Source of the DNA: Fratercula arctica
Lineage: Eukaryota > Chordata > Aves > Charadriiformes > Alcidae
Assembly (NCBI GenBank): GCA_947846985.1
Contig: CANTUZ010000011.1
Coordinates: forward strand, 12,884,096-12,948,095
Direction: 5' to 3'
DNA: 64,000 bases
Shown: positions 20,920-33,350 of the stretch, in pieces
How the letters are laid out: each line of letters starts with the position of its first letter
Numbering within the stretch: the stretch's first letter is position 1
The notes under the pieces: generated by a model
What the model was told of the DNA's origin: nothing
Seen by the model: only the letters and a program-made list of their open reading frames with translations
Databases searched by the model: none
Translations under genes and position numbers: made by a program

Positions 20920-22567
20920 CTGATAGCATCAACCAAAGAGCATCGTGAGGTCCCAAGGGAGGAGAGGGTGCATCCCAGCTCCTTGTCCCCTCTGGTCCCT
21001 TCTAACAGTTAGTGCTATCGCCATGTGCTGGGTGTGGACACAAGGCCACTCCAGTGCTTATTTCTGGCCATGCCAACAGGTATTGCTAGCAGCCTCACAC
21101 TCCCAATGTCTGAACTGAGGGACTGCTTTTCCCGATGCTTTCCTTCTCTGGGTTTTGCCTTCCTGAGCCAAACCAGTTTCTAAATTGTTCCATCCCCTGA
21201 GGACTGCTACTGGAAATCGGGAAGGTCCCAAATTCTTGCTTTCTTTTTGAAATTCCCTGCCTTCACACCGACTGCTTTGTCACTGCCAGGGGCTCTCGCC
21301 TGCTCCAAACACAGGTATGATAGCACAGCCCTGCGCTGGACTCGCTTTCTCTTGTCTTGTGTAATACTCACATTCCACCCTTTCCTGAAGTTGAAATGCT
21401 GGGGATTTAATAGGGGATTCAGGAAATTTAATATGAGTAGCTTACAAAACATTTAATTCACTCTCTGAGATATTGTAGATGAAGTCCCTTGAATCACAGA
21501 GTGATAACGTTTTCCTTTTCTAAAGGGGAACCATCATATGATCTTCTTAGTAATGCCTTTATCATTGTTTAATTGCTGCTTTTGTTTTTAAACAAAAAAA
21601 TAAGCATGAAAAGAAGCCAAGAAAAGTATATATTTACATAAAAGTAATTCAGATACATGAATGAAAGGAAATGAACCAATTTAACAAGCAGGAAAGGTTA
21701 AAGATGATTACATGCCTTATAATCTATGCAATCTCTTTGCAACACTGCTCATTCTAGACCATGGTTACTGTAACATAAATAGTCCTGTATTTTAGACCAT
21801 TCCTTTTAAATCACTAAAAAAAGTATTTTAATGCATTAGGCAGAGAATGATGCTGTTTAAGGAAATGGATTGGTGCCGAGGACCAGCACACACCTGGCTT
21901 TTTTTGCACGCTGTGTAGAAATGTGTCCCAAATGTTTCTGGGACCTGGAGAGCAGCAGGCTGAAATATCAACCCCCACTAAGAGAGGTATTGCATTCCCT
22001 CTCACATTGTTGTGGCCTCAGCAAAAGAAACCCCACTATGAAGCTGGAATGCCTCATTAAACCAGCACAGATGAGAAGAAATCCCATCTGGGTCCCCTCC
22101 AAATGTGCTCAGCTGGTGGAGCCCCAAGGAGATGTGTGTAGGGGAATTATTACAGTCTAATTACTGGCACTGAGGGGCCCCTCCTGGTGCTGGGCTTGGC
22201 ACTGGCCACACACAGCAGAAAGACATACCCTGGCCCGTGGGACAGACAGTCCACACACGCAGCTGGTGGGGAGAAGCACACGGAGATCTGGAGAAACCAG
22301 ATCCCAGTGGCAGAAATAAAACTTTGGTCACTGGAATCTTTGACCCTGACATCTCACAGCTTTTCTGCATAGCGGCTCCTTCCTCCCTCTCATTTTTACC
22401 TCCTCATCAAAGCTTTCCCAGGTTTCCCTCCTCAGTTTTATTTCTGTCCCCCATTCAAGTCTTCAGTGCTCTCCCAGGCTGCTCTTAGTGGTGGTTTAGG
22501 GTTCAAGAGCAGGAGACTTTTCTATCTTTCTTCTTGTCTTCAAATCCCCATTTAAGATCTTAGTCCT
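20920..22567. other. Unique non-coding DNA
   Basis: No gene or transposon is recognised. The 21480-21860 part is AT-rich with A-runs, including A7 near 21594. Open frames are below 100 codons. No retroviral gag, pol or env remnant is present to the right of the LTR. Confidence 0.55.
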
Positions 22568-22927
22568 TATAGCAGCCTTTCAGTCCCTAAAGGGGGCCTA
22601 CAGGAAGGCTGGGGAGGGACTCTGGATCAGGGAGGGGAGCCATGGGATGAGGGGTAATGGTTTTAAACTGAAAGAGGGGAGATTTAGATGAGATCTGAGG
22701 CAGAAATTCTTTGCTGTGGGGCTGGTGAGCCCCTGGCCCAGGTTGCCCAGAGAAACTGTGGCTGCCCCATCCCTGGAGGTGTTCAAGGCCAGGTTGGATG
22801 GGGCTTGGAGCAACCTGGTCTGGTGGGAGGTGTCCCTGCCCAGGGCAGGGGGGTGGAATGAGGTGATCTTTAACATCCCTTATAACTCAAACCATTCTAT
22901 GATTCTGTGATTCTATGATTCTATGAT
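22568..22927 (+). mobile_element. CR1 LINE, 5'-truncated; left arm of an inverted pair
   Basis: The copy starts around 'CCTTATAGCAGCCTTTCAG' and runs through 'GGGGAGGGACTCTGGATCAG' and the RLPRETVAAPSLEVFKARLD coding block. It ends in four octamers (ATTCTATG, ATTCTGTG, ATTCTATG, ATTCTATG). The ORF2 part is open only at 22716-22910. It is the same subfamily as the minus-strand copy at 23970-24509, with the two 3' ends facing each other about 1.04 kb apart. Confidence 0.95.
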
Positions 22928-23969
22928 CCTCTACTGCCCTGCAAAACTCCAAGTCAGAGGGAACCTCTTGGACATGAGGGCTCAGAGGCCACATAAAAGA
23001 GCCAGCAGAAGGCTTGGACAACGACTGTGATGTGACTGTCTGCTCGAGTCCTTGATGGTCTCTGGAATCATGCTCTTTTGATTTCATGGTCCTCTTCAAA
23101 GCAATACCACCGAGAGCCTGCCTGTCTGCAGGGCTTGCAGTCCCTGCCCTGTCCCATGTGCTGTGGCACCCCAAGGAATGAAGATACACACATTCATGTT
23201 TTCTTCCCCTGTTCATGGCAGAATACCAAATTCGTGCCCACTCCTCTGAGGGGAAGTTGTAACTGTTGCAAGGCAGTTCAGCGCTCATCCCCACATACTC
23301 ATTCACACTGCTTAATTCGGTGGTATTTCCCGTTTTGTGAATGCCTTGGGCATTCTCCTTGCTACTTCACCTCAAAACAGGACAAATGGAAATGCTCCTC
23401 AGAAATTCAGGCTTTCCTTTCAGTGGAAAGTTGTTCACACATTTCAGATATGAAGTTTCAGAACTGCATGTTTCAGTAGTACATTGAAAAACATGAATGA
23501 AAAGCAACACGTTGGAGCTTCAAAATAGCCTGGGGTGAGATTTTTCTGATGAGAAGGAGGGGTAGTGATGAAAAAAAAAAAGAAGGATAATTTTATGCAC
23601 AACCCAAGATGGAGCTACGCAGCTCCTTTTTATGTCAAAAACTAATCATCCTATTTTTGAAACAGTGCCTCCTTTTTGTCTACATGAAGCAGTCCCAGTG
23701 AGGGAAGACTGTAGCTGAACTATTCTTTTTTACATTTTTCTCACAAATCTGTGCTATGCGCGTTCAGGTGCCTGTGTAGTCAATAGGGAAAGAAACTGAT
23801 AATTTGGTGCTGAAAGGACAGGTCAATGCTACTAAGAAGAAATTCCCTGAAGCCCCAGGAAACAAGAGTCCTTCTTTCTTTGTTGAAGTCAATCACTGGG
23901 AAGAGGCAAATGTCATAGCCCCACCTGGAAGGCTTCAAGAAGGCCATTTGAGATGTGCTAGGAACAGCA
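22928..23969. other. Spacer between two inverted CR1 copies
   Basis: No gene is recognised. A poly-A run of 11 lies near 23571. A minus-strand frame at 22887-23306 (139 codons) has no domain and is treated as chance. Confidence 0.5.
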
Positions 23970-24509
23970 ATAGAATCATACAATCATAGAATGGTTCGGG
24001 TTAGAAGGGACCTTAAAGCCCATCCAGTGCCACCCCCTGCCCTGGGCAGGGACACCTCCCACCAGATCAGGTTGCTCCAAGCCCCGTCCAACCTGGCCTT
24101 GAACACCTCCAGGGATGGGGCAGCCACAGCTTCTCTGGGCAGCCTGGGCCAGGGGCTCACCACCCTCACAGCAAAGAATTTCTTCACAATATCTCATCTA
24201 AATCTCCCCTCTTTCAGTTTAAAACCATTACCCCTCATCCCATGGCTCCCCTCCCTGATCCAGAGTCCCTCCCCAGCTTTCTTGGAGCCCCTTTAGGGAC
24301 TGGAAGGGGCTCTAAGATCTCCCCGGAGCCTTCTCTTCTCCAGGCTGAACACCCCCAACTCTCTCAGCCTGTCCTCACAGCAGAGGGGCTCCAGCCCTCT
24401 GAGCATCTCTGTGGCTTCCTCTGGCCCCGCTCCAACAGCTCTGTGTCCTTCTTGTGCTGAGGACTCCAGAGCTGCACGCAGTACTCCAGGGGGGTCTCAC
24501 TAGAGCAAT
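23970..24509 (-). mobile_element. CR1 LINE, 5'-truncated; right arm of an inverted pair
   Basis: The left edge is an inverted tail (ATAGAATCATACAATCATAG). The inverted 3' UTR and coding block follow, with minus-strand frame 23984-24187 giving KKFFAVRVVSPWPRLPREAV and APSLEVFKARLD. The element extends through 'GGAGCCTTCTCTTCTCCAGG' to 'TCCAGGGGGGTCTCACTAGA'. It is longer at its 5' side than the 22.6 kb copy. Over the roughly 130-bp block coding for VSPWPRLPRE...ARLD the two copies differ at only a handful of bases by eye. Confidence 0.95.
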
Positions 24510-27500
24510 AGACAGACCTATATTTCAGTCAGTCCCAGGACTGAACAAGCTCCACACTAATTCCTAGGAAACATCCTTTTTCACTCATCTCTGAGTCTTG
24601 GCTGTGCAGACTGGGCCCCTGTGTCTTTCCCAGACCCTCCCTGGTTGCCCCAGCTCCTGGCTGCCCTCTGTCCTGCTGCAATACCCTTTTCTCTAGGTGG
24701 CTTTGCAAAGCCCCAGAGTTCAGTTGCTCATAGGGAGGGAAAAATTTCTGTCTTTCTAAAAAGTATTCATTCTGACTTTGTGTGCAAAAGAAGGGAATTA
24801 TTAATGGCCAGACTTCTGTCCAGCATGCTTAATGATGAGGCACACAGGGCTGGGAAATCTGCAAGCAGAGAAGTGTCCCACTGGCACCTGCCAAGGTGCC
24901 AAGAAGGACAGTGGTAAGACAGACAGAGAAAATTGTAGAAGTAGAATAAGAGAAGGGAATACAATTTTGTATTTGCCTCCAAGAACTATCCCCTCCCTTG
25001 AAAGCTGTATTCATGACTCTTCCAGGACACAGGGTGGTCAGTTCACCTAGCTCGAGGGGCTGGATAAGGGATATGTGTAGCTGGGAATTGCCACATGTGT
25101 GCCTTGGAGCTCCATGGAGGAGAAGCTCTGCGGATAATTCAGAGCTGAGCTATGGCCAGGGCTTCCATTGCACTTGCTGTGGAGCAAGGCTGACGAGTGA
25201 GACTGATTTCTGTACACCCTGCTGGCTCCCTTCCCTCCCATGGCTTCTCACTACACCCAGCAACTCCTGTATCAGAACAGCCTTGCTGCTGATCACGGGA
25301 CGTAATGCCAGCCTGGGGCTACAAGTGGATTTCTGAAGAGCTGTAAACACAGGCTGGTCATTCCAGGGTAGAGGTATGCAAGTCATTAACAGGCTATCCA
25401 GCACTGCCAGCTCCACAGCAAGGCAGCAAACCATTGAAAAGATAGTTAAAAATATTAATAATTGATGCCACAAAGCTCAGGCAGTGCATTAAGCTACAGG
25501 TGACCTGGACTGCAGAAGATTATTTAACCAGGCAGAAAATAGACATCAGTAGCACAGAACACTGCGAGTGGTTAAATTACAGAACAAGTTGAAGAGTTGG
25601 CATGATTGATTAATCTCTATCAGAGCATCAAGAAACTGTGAAACAAACAAACGCTCTGGTGGGCTTTATCTCCCAAGCGACCAGCAGGACCGTCAAGTTT
25701 GGCTGCTGTTTTTCAGGAGGGTGGTTTGTATGCAGCCAGGGTAGCGGCACAGCTAGCAGTCCATGCAAAACACTTTCTAAGGGATATGGATGACAGTGCA
25801 GATCAGCGATGGATATGCAGTCTCAGGCCCAGGGGACAGAGCTCTTCCATGACTTTGTGCTGCTGCTCAGGCAGTGTCAGAGCCACTGCATCTTAGCGCC
25901 CTGGCCGCAGATCTGAATTTCTAAAGCACCAGAGGTTTCAATGGGAAGCAAAGGGGAAGCTGCAGTTCCTCAAGGCAGCTTTTTATTAGAATCCTGGTAC
26001 CTGCTGTCATTGGTGACACATTAAATAGCTGAGTAGAAAGAGACTTTTTAATACTTAGAGGAACAGCTCCTGGAGAGCAAGTGAAATTCCCACATGTAGG
26101 CCTCTCCTTGTGCTGCACTGCCTCTCCCTGCTCCAGATGTGCAAGCAGAGCTGCCAGGACCTCTTTTCCAGCTGCTTTCCTTCTGCTACCAGTAAGCATG
26201 CATGTCCTTCTGCCGTTGGAGGGCTCACTGATGGAGAAAGCCTGGGCTCAGCTTGAATCCTAGATGTCTGCAAGTCCCTAAGGTCCTTGAACCAGGCAGT
26301 GTCGGGGTCCTCCTAAGCAGGATAGACCCTGGATCTCCATGTTGTCTGGGTGCTGGGCACGTGAAAGGATGGTACAGGCAGCTGAAATAGGTGAATGTAG
26401 CCAGGCTCAGCTCAGAGCTCTGAGGCTGTCCATGGACCAGAGAGGGGAGGGCTTCCAGGCCACACTGAAGTCCAAAGCATGTGCTGGAGGTTTCTTTGGT
26501 CCAGTGGGTCACACTGGACCTTGTCCTGCAGATCTTCTCCAGCCTTAAGGCTACTTGTTCATGACAGTGCCACAGCAACATCACAACTCTTGATTCTTAC
26601 CACACCAGCCTAGTGAGAAAAGAGGTCCTGGGAGCAGAACTCAGATTGATGCAGAACAAAGGTTTGGCAGAATTTTCTGGATCTGCATGCTAAGCATAGA
26701 ACAACAATGGCAGAACAAAGGGTTTGAGACCCCCTAGGCTCTGAGGAAGGCACCACTGCTCTGTACAGCCTAGCTCTAATTATTAAGTATTCTACTTGGG
26801 TCATTCTTCCTGTGGACTGCCGCTGTTCTCAGCCAGTCACAGAGGGTGACAAGGGATGCTCCTCTACTGAGTGGACAGGAGGAGCTTCAATGACCCAGGG
26901 TAGCTCCAGGGACTGTGCAAAGGACAATGGCTCCTCTGGTCCACCCTGCTGTGGGGCAGAGGGCTGGGAGGCACAGTGACAGAGACTTGAAGTACTGGCT
27001 TCTGCGATGAGAGGAGTCTTGCTGTAAGGACCTCGCCAGGTAATTTGCCCCAGCAGAACAGGGTCTGTTGGCAAACTAATGCTGAATTACAGTGGAAACT
27101 CACTTACTTGTGCCATCTAGGTGATCACGTGGTGAGACCAATCACAGTAATGTAAATGGTGGTCGATAGGAAGCTACTTACAGGAAGGCACAAACCTGCA
27201 CAGTATTGCACTGCTCTAAGTGCTGTGTCTGTTCTTCCTGATGAGTCAGAATGAGGAAGAAAGCCCCGTAAAATCCCTGCTTCTCCCAAGCCATGGGAAT
27301 GCCAAGTAACAACCTATGTTTGTATCCTCAGCACATGGTGAAGGTGGGATGCTCCACTCCTCCCTGTCTCAGCTTTGATTTTGCAAGTAGGCACAAAGCT
27401 ATTCTTTATCTTCTTACGACCTTATTTTATTTTTTTATGTGGAGGTAAGGCACTTGTACTTTAATTTCTTTGTATGTTCTTAGCCTTGTTCCACTTCTCC

Positions 27501-29429
27501 AGACCTTTACCTATTTGGATCTGGCTCTGAGTACCAGGAGTAAAACATATATTTATGGAATAAGTAATTTTAAAATTTGATCTTGCTAATTATTATCTTC
27601 ATTATGGCTCAGTCCCGAGTGAGCGCTTGAGGTTTTGCGAGCTTTCTAATCAAATTGTTCTAAAGCTCATTTTGAGGTTCATTAAAACATGCAAGGATCT
27701 TTCATCGTTATATATCTTTTGAAATTGCTAAAGCTCTTAAATAAAATAGCAGTCTCGTGAAAAATGCAGCATGGCACCAAATATACTGGGTAGGACTTCG
27801 AATAAAGGAGTGAAGAAGGTGGTAATTTAAAAGCTTTTATCAAGAAAGTTTTCCAGAATAGTTAAAGAAAATTAAGTGGAAAAAGTTTTTTGGATTTAGC
27901 GGAGAGCAAAATTGTCCCCCAGACTAAGGTGAAGAGTGGACCAGTTGGAAATTATCTCAAAAGGCTGGCATAAAACCCTAAGGACAGTTCTATAAAATTA
28001 CAACTATTTGGCACTGAGTCACCAGTGTTGTATCCAGCTTGAGGAGGATCAGCAGTCCATGCAATAGTTGGTGAAGGAAAACATACCAGAAAGGAAGAAG
28101 GTCAGCTGTACTGACTTCATGTCACCTTCATTCATAAAATGCTGCTTTACCTGCTGGGGGTGGGATGTTGGGAACTAACTTTGCTTCTTTCCAAGTGCAT
28201 TCTGCAGATCACCAGTTTTTTAATAGCATGCATGTCTGTAGCCATAAGGGAATCATGACCATATTTTTCCTTTTAATTTACAAGATTGTTTGCACACTGG
28301 GATGCCAGATGGCCTGAACTTTAAGTTAGGAGATAATGAAGTCAAATACCAGCCTCCCATCCTGAGAGGAGGAAAGAAAATCCCTCTGAATAGACAGCTT
28401 CGTGCTGAGTGCTCACAAACATCTCCATGAAGGGCTTAGAGCCTCTGCAGGGGCAGCAGTCACACCAGTAGGTTAAAACATCACTCCAGTCCTTCCTTAA
28501 CAATGACTTCAGGCTATTTCGGAGAGGAGCAGCTGCAGACCCTCCATGCCTGTGATGGGACGTGAAGTCCATTGGGTATGCAATCATGGATTCCCAAATC
28601 TTACTGCCAGTCAGCACCTCTCTCTGCCCCTGCACAGTCCTCTTTTCCCGCGAGGTGCGCAGCCTTCTGTGGCCAAGATGACCCTGCGCCCTGTGACCTT
28701 GCTGCAAGGCTGAAGTAGTTGGAGCAAAAGGTCCCAAAGACTTCTCCCTGCAAGTATGAATCTCACCATGATGGGCATCTGTTCAAAATGAGAAGTTGCC
28801 ATTCAGATATTGCATCAAGCTAGTTGCGGACAACAGAGAAAGCAAAGAGCATCACTTCTAGGGCAGATAGCCCTCTTCATGGATGTGTTTGTTTCTACCT
28901 ACTCATGAGAAGCTTAGGTGGGTAGGTCAGATATCTGTGCCATTGTCATTTAGAGAGAGGAATACTTCTCTGTCATTATAGACTGCAGGTTTTCACACAC
29001 CTGAAACGCTATTTATGTGATTGGTTATAAAGAGGTCACCGGCTTCACAAGGATAGAGATCATCTCTGTCCCACTGAGGCAGTCTAGTGTCATCTCCCAC
29101 AATATAGGTGCCCCTCCAACCAGGGAGTGGAGCTTCATGGAGCTGGATGGTCCAGACCAGACCATGATATGGCCAACCTCTGGCACTGGGGAGATGAAGT
29201 TTGGTCGCTTGACCTCAAATCGCTGGGTTACTTCCCCAAAACCTCTTCATTGCTAGACTTTATGCTGCAAATCTCTTCACTGCCTTCAGTGGAGCCTAGT
29301 GAAGTGAGTATCATTGCAGTACAGAGGGCAGCTGTCTTCAGACCTCTCCTGTGTTTCTCTCCTTTTCTTTCTATATTGCTGCAGTTATGATTCGGTTTTC
29401 AGCAGTATTCGGTGGTCTCTATGGGAAAA
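24510..29429. other. Unique non-coding DNA (first part of an element-free stretch)
   Basis: No transposon or exon is recognised. Open frames of 90-132 codons occur on both strands (for example 28342-28737 on the minus strand) but none shows a known motif. The 27570-27770 block is a candidate regulatory element. Confidence 0.5.
27570..27770. promoter_or_regulatory. Candidate conserved non-coding element
   Basis: This is AT-rich but non-repetitive sequence with TAATTATTATC near 27587, TCTAATCAAATTG near 27644 and TTCATTAAAACATGC near 27678. These resemble homeodomain and GATA sites. The composition differs from the GC-richer flank. It is an inference from sequence texture only. Confidence 0.22.
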
Positions 29430-29700
29430 TGATTGGCACTAATTGATAAAATGCTTTCATTTACTTGGTGACAGAATTATTAGAGGCTGATAATTGATGG
29501 AATGATATCACACAGCTTTTTTCCAATGATCACATTAATTATATATCCCTCCTGCTTTCTTGTCTACAGCACTGTTGCTTCCATTCATGTTCATTTAACT
29601 AGATCGTGCATTTCATTAGAAAACAATACAGTATGATTATATGTAGGAAGAATCCCAGTCATAAATAGTGGCCTGAGCTTCACAATTTAACATTACGAAG
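29430..29700. promoter_or_regulatory. Candidate conserved non-coding element
   Basis: AT-rich complex sequence holds ACTAATTGATAAAATG near 29438, GATAATTGATGGAATG near 29489 and ACATTAATTATAT near 29532. These are clustered homeodomain-like cores. No repeat family or coding frame is recognised. Confidence 0.22.
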
Positions 29701-32700
29701 GCAATAATTTTTTGAAATGTATTTTGGGGAAGAGGAGTATTTGCTTCATTTGTTCAGTGAGGCTGGTCCAAAGTCCATTGAATCCAGGAAGCCATCCTGT
29801 CAGTTCAGGGTGATGTGGATCTGCATGTTAATGAGTTCACCACAGTGAAAGGAGTGTCCAGAGGTGTGTCATAGCTTCCCAGATCTTTTTAATGAAGATT
29901 AAGTAAAAGTTCAGTCTTGGGAAGACACACTGTGGAACCTGAAGGATTTATTATAGGGGCCATGACTTCAGGAAAAGGGATTGTGTGAGGGTTGTGAGAG
30001 CACCTTGGTCAGTTGTTAGAGTTCTTAGATAACAGCTATTATCTGGAAAACAGATTTCGGTGCCTGAGCTGAGACTACAGAAAGAGAAAATTACTGCCAT
30101 GGTGTTAATGACAAGCTTTGTCCCGGAACTCATTTCATTCGTGAGTGTAACGTGTCACAGCTAGGACGTGGTCCACCCCTGCTCTGCTGATTCCTCTGCC
30201 GTTGAAAGGTCCACATTGCCACTGAGCAGGTCAGAGTGAATAGGAGACACGTTCTTGGCTTTGCAACGTGCACTCAGAGACACAGATCTCTGTGTATGGG
30301 CAAACTGCGGGACTCGCAGCTCCTCCGCTGCTGCTACTCTGCAGCCCTAGTGCCAGCAGGCCTGGGTAGCCCTGATTCCAAATCTGTTCTGAACCTGTCT
30401 GGAGTGGTGTCATTTCTGCTCTGCATGTCCCGTCCTTTTAGTCCTAAAAATAGGGCACGGGCTTTGGGGCACCTTGTTTTATATAGTCTGAGAGGCTGTG
30501 CCTGTGTGAGAACAGAGGCTGTGCCACAGGCGGCACCAGGCGCCTTACTGCGGGATGGGAACGGAGGTACCATGCACTTCGGAATGGTAAAGACCTGAAG
30601 GTTGCTGACATCAGCTGTCAGGGCCATGTCTTGCTCCCTGAGCAGCTGCAGTCCTGCTGCAACACTGGGGTGCCCCTTTCTAATTCGTCTGTGGGGAAGC
30701 CAGATGTGCAATTAATTTTTGCTGCCTGGGAAACCGAGGCCACCAGACCCCACAGGTACAGGGAAACACAGCAGCTGTGTCCTGCAGAGGACACCTTCTT
30801 TCCAGACTGCAGAAAGAAACCAAAGACCTTCGCCATGGTATGGCAGTGGAGGCACAGGGTGGTCCTGCTCCGAATTGCTGCATGTCCAGCAACTGCCACT
30901 CATTCCATGGATTTCTGCCCCACTGGTCCCTTAGGATGACACATCCCATCACTCACCCATTTTGTTAGGCATGAAAAACAAGACATGTTCCTATGGAGAA
31001 GGGCAGTCTTGAGGGATTTTGGTGCTTTCTGATACATCCAGCTCCCTAGAACAACAGGAAAGCTTGTAACTGACATGAGAAGACTGTACAAACCCAAGGG
31101 CATGAGGAGGCTGTACAAACTGCACTTCTGGGTTCAAAGCCATTGGAGATGGAGGCTGCAGCAAGAAATTCAGGCTTGGTGTTTCCTTTTCAGTACTTTC
31201 TGCTATTTTCTGCACCGCTTTTTTAGCTAGTTAATTCATTTAAGAGAGAACAGACAACGCGGCATATGAAGCTCTTGTCGTTGCTTCTGCAAAGCCAACC
31301 TGAACCTTTCTTTTTACTCATTCTGGGCATGTGAACGTACATCCACTTTCATTACTCATGGAGGTCCCATCTTCGGAGGGAAATAACTCCAGCCCAGCAG
31401 AATTGGAGCAAATGCTTAGTAAACTGGGTCATTTGTGCAAGAAAGACAGGTGTGTCCTTCTCCACAAGGCAAACATCCTTGTACTGGATTTATGGAGTCA
31501 CCATACGGTTACAATGCGTAACGAACTGCATATCTCTGCTATGAATGTCTCTTAAAGAGTTTTCATGCTGGACGTTAAGGACAGTGCTCTTGAATCCCGG
31601 GGATTTTGTTGGGAGCAGAGCTCCTTCCCGCACCAGCAGGCACAGTTCTCCCTGCTCCCACCCGGTGTATGCCCCACGGAGAGGAGAAAAAGCGGCCGCA
31701 AACTCCAGTGAAGGAAAGCTCTGAAAATCCCCCCAACCCTTCCTGTCCTCCTGTCTGCCCTATTCTCTGCTTTCTTGGGATGAGATTGAGAGGTTCACAA
31801 AAAGGTGTGCTTTTACTCACAGTTCTTAGAAGGCAATGATTATAGGTTTTATCTGTGATCTTGTCTTTTAGTTAAAAAGAAGGCAAAACAATTTCTAGAT
31901 TTCCTGGTTTGGAAAAATTGATCCATAAAAGTGTTGAAAGACTTCCTGCATGACCATGAGAAAGACAGCTGGGGAAAAGCCAAGAAGAATGTAGCACAGG
32001 TAGTCTTAGGTTACTTCCGAAGGGACTTAGAATTTTTCACACTCAGATGGTGCTAGAAAATGAGCCACAAGTTGAGCCTGAGCCCAGCCTTTTTCTATTG
32101 CCTCCCGTACAAGTATAAAAAGGAAAGAAACACTCAGTCTCTAAGCTACAGGAGGGCCATGGAAGAGCCCTGCAAAGGTCAGGATGACCACTAGTAACTT
32201 TAAGGCACAACACAGTGGCTGTAGTTGGTCAGGATCCCACCAGTCTACAGAGGCAGGAAATACAGCTGTGCCATTTCGGTTCACTGGTCAAACTGGAAAG
32301 TAATGTAAAATTGTGGACAGACAAAATGACTTGCCTGAGCTGCAGAGATTCTTTTTTTATTCATTTGCATTACACCAAAACAACCAAAATTAAGCAAATG
32401 TTAAAAATCAAAACACTGAATTCTGAAGACGTCAAAGGAAAATGCTCCTATTGTTCTGAAATTTTTTAAAAAAAATATATTTTTTTTTATCCCAGACAGA
32501 ATAAAATTAATAAATTCACCATGAGGATAGACGTAGTCAGCCTGAACTTGTGTTGTTGGCAAACAAAATACTTTCTTTTTCTTTTTTTTCCTATTCACCT
32601 CAGTTCTGTCTTAAACCCTCTCTATCTTGCCTGCACTTCTTAAAATCCTCAGCCCCTCCGGACTCTGAGCTCTGCTGTACATGCTTCCCTCACCCACAGC

Positions 32701-33109
32701 AGACTCTCAAAGACCCTCCCGTCTCAGCCCCTGCCTCCTCCAGGATAAGGGAGCTCCTTTTATGCCCGTGGGGTGACTGATTAAACTGTTCCTAGAGATA
32801 CTGCACATCGTAGGGCATAATCTCACTCCTGATGATCAGGGGAAAACACATTTCCAACTCAGAAAAAGCTGTCAGTGGATGCACGTTTAAATCTCAGGTT
32901 TCTTGGCGGGGCAGTAACACCCGCCTTTGAATTGAGCGGTGGGGGCAGGCTCGTGTAGCAGTTTGCAGGCTGCGGATGCTCCCTCCCAAGCCAAAGAAGA
33001 CCTGGGCTGGGCTGTGCTGTGCTACAGGCACTGCTTTGCTGCAGCACCCTCACCATCACGTTCCCCAGGTCTCCAAATCTTTGTAGCACAATGTGGAATA
33101 GCCCCATCT

Positions 33110-33350
33110 ATCTAACTCTCCAAATGCTTGGCAATTTGCTGAGTTTGATAGGCGTGTTCACAAATGATTGTAGCATTGCTAATTCATTTACTGCTCGCTG
33201 CTGTGCCAAGACTAACGCTTCATTAGAGACAAGGAACAAAATGCACTTCCTTATATGCAATCACTGCAAGCCTCCCTGATTTTGCATGCTCTATTGTATT
33301 ATGCATGCCATCCTGCTAACTCGATTTAGCAGAAATAAAAAAATTGTACA
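33110..33350. promoter_or_regulatory. Candidate conserved non-coding element
   Basis: Non-repetitive AT-rich sequence contains GCTAATTCATTTACTGC near 33178, CTTATATGCAATCACTGC near 33251 and TTGCATGC / ATGCATGC near 33282 and 33302. These are POU- and homeodomain-like motifs close together. It has the look of a conserved enhancer, but conservation was not tested. Confidence 0.25.

Noticed and set aside
20920..22567. Internal retroviral genes next to the LTR
   Set aside because: Both sides of the LTR are unique DNA and the target duplication closes directly on it.
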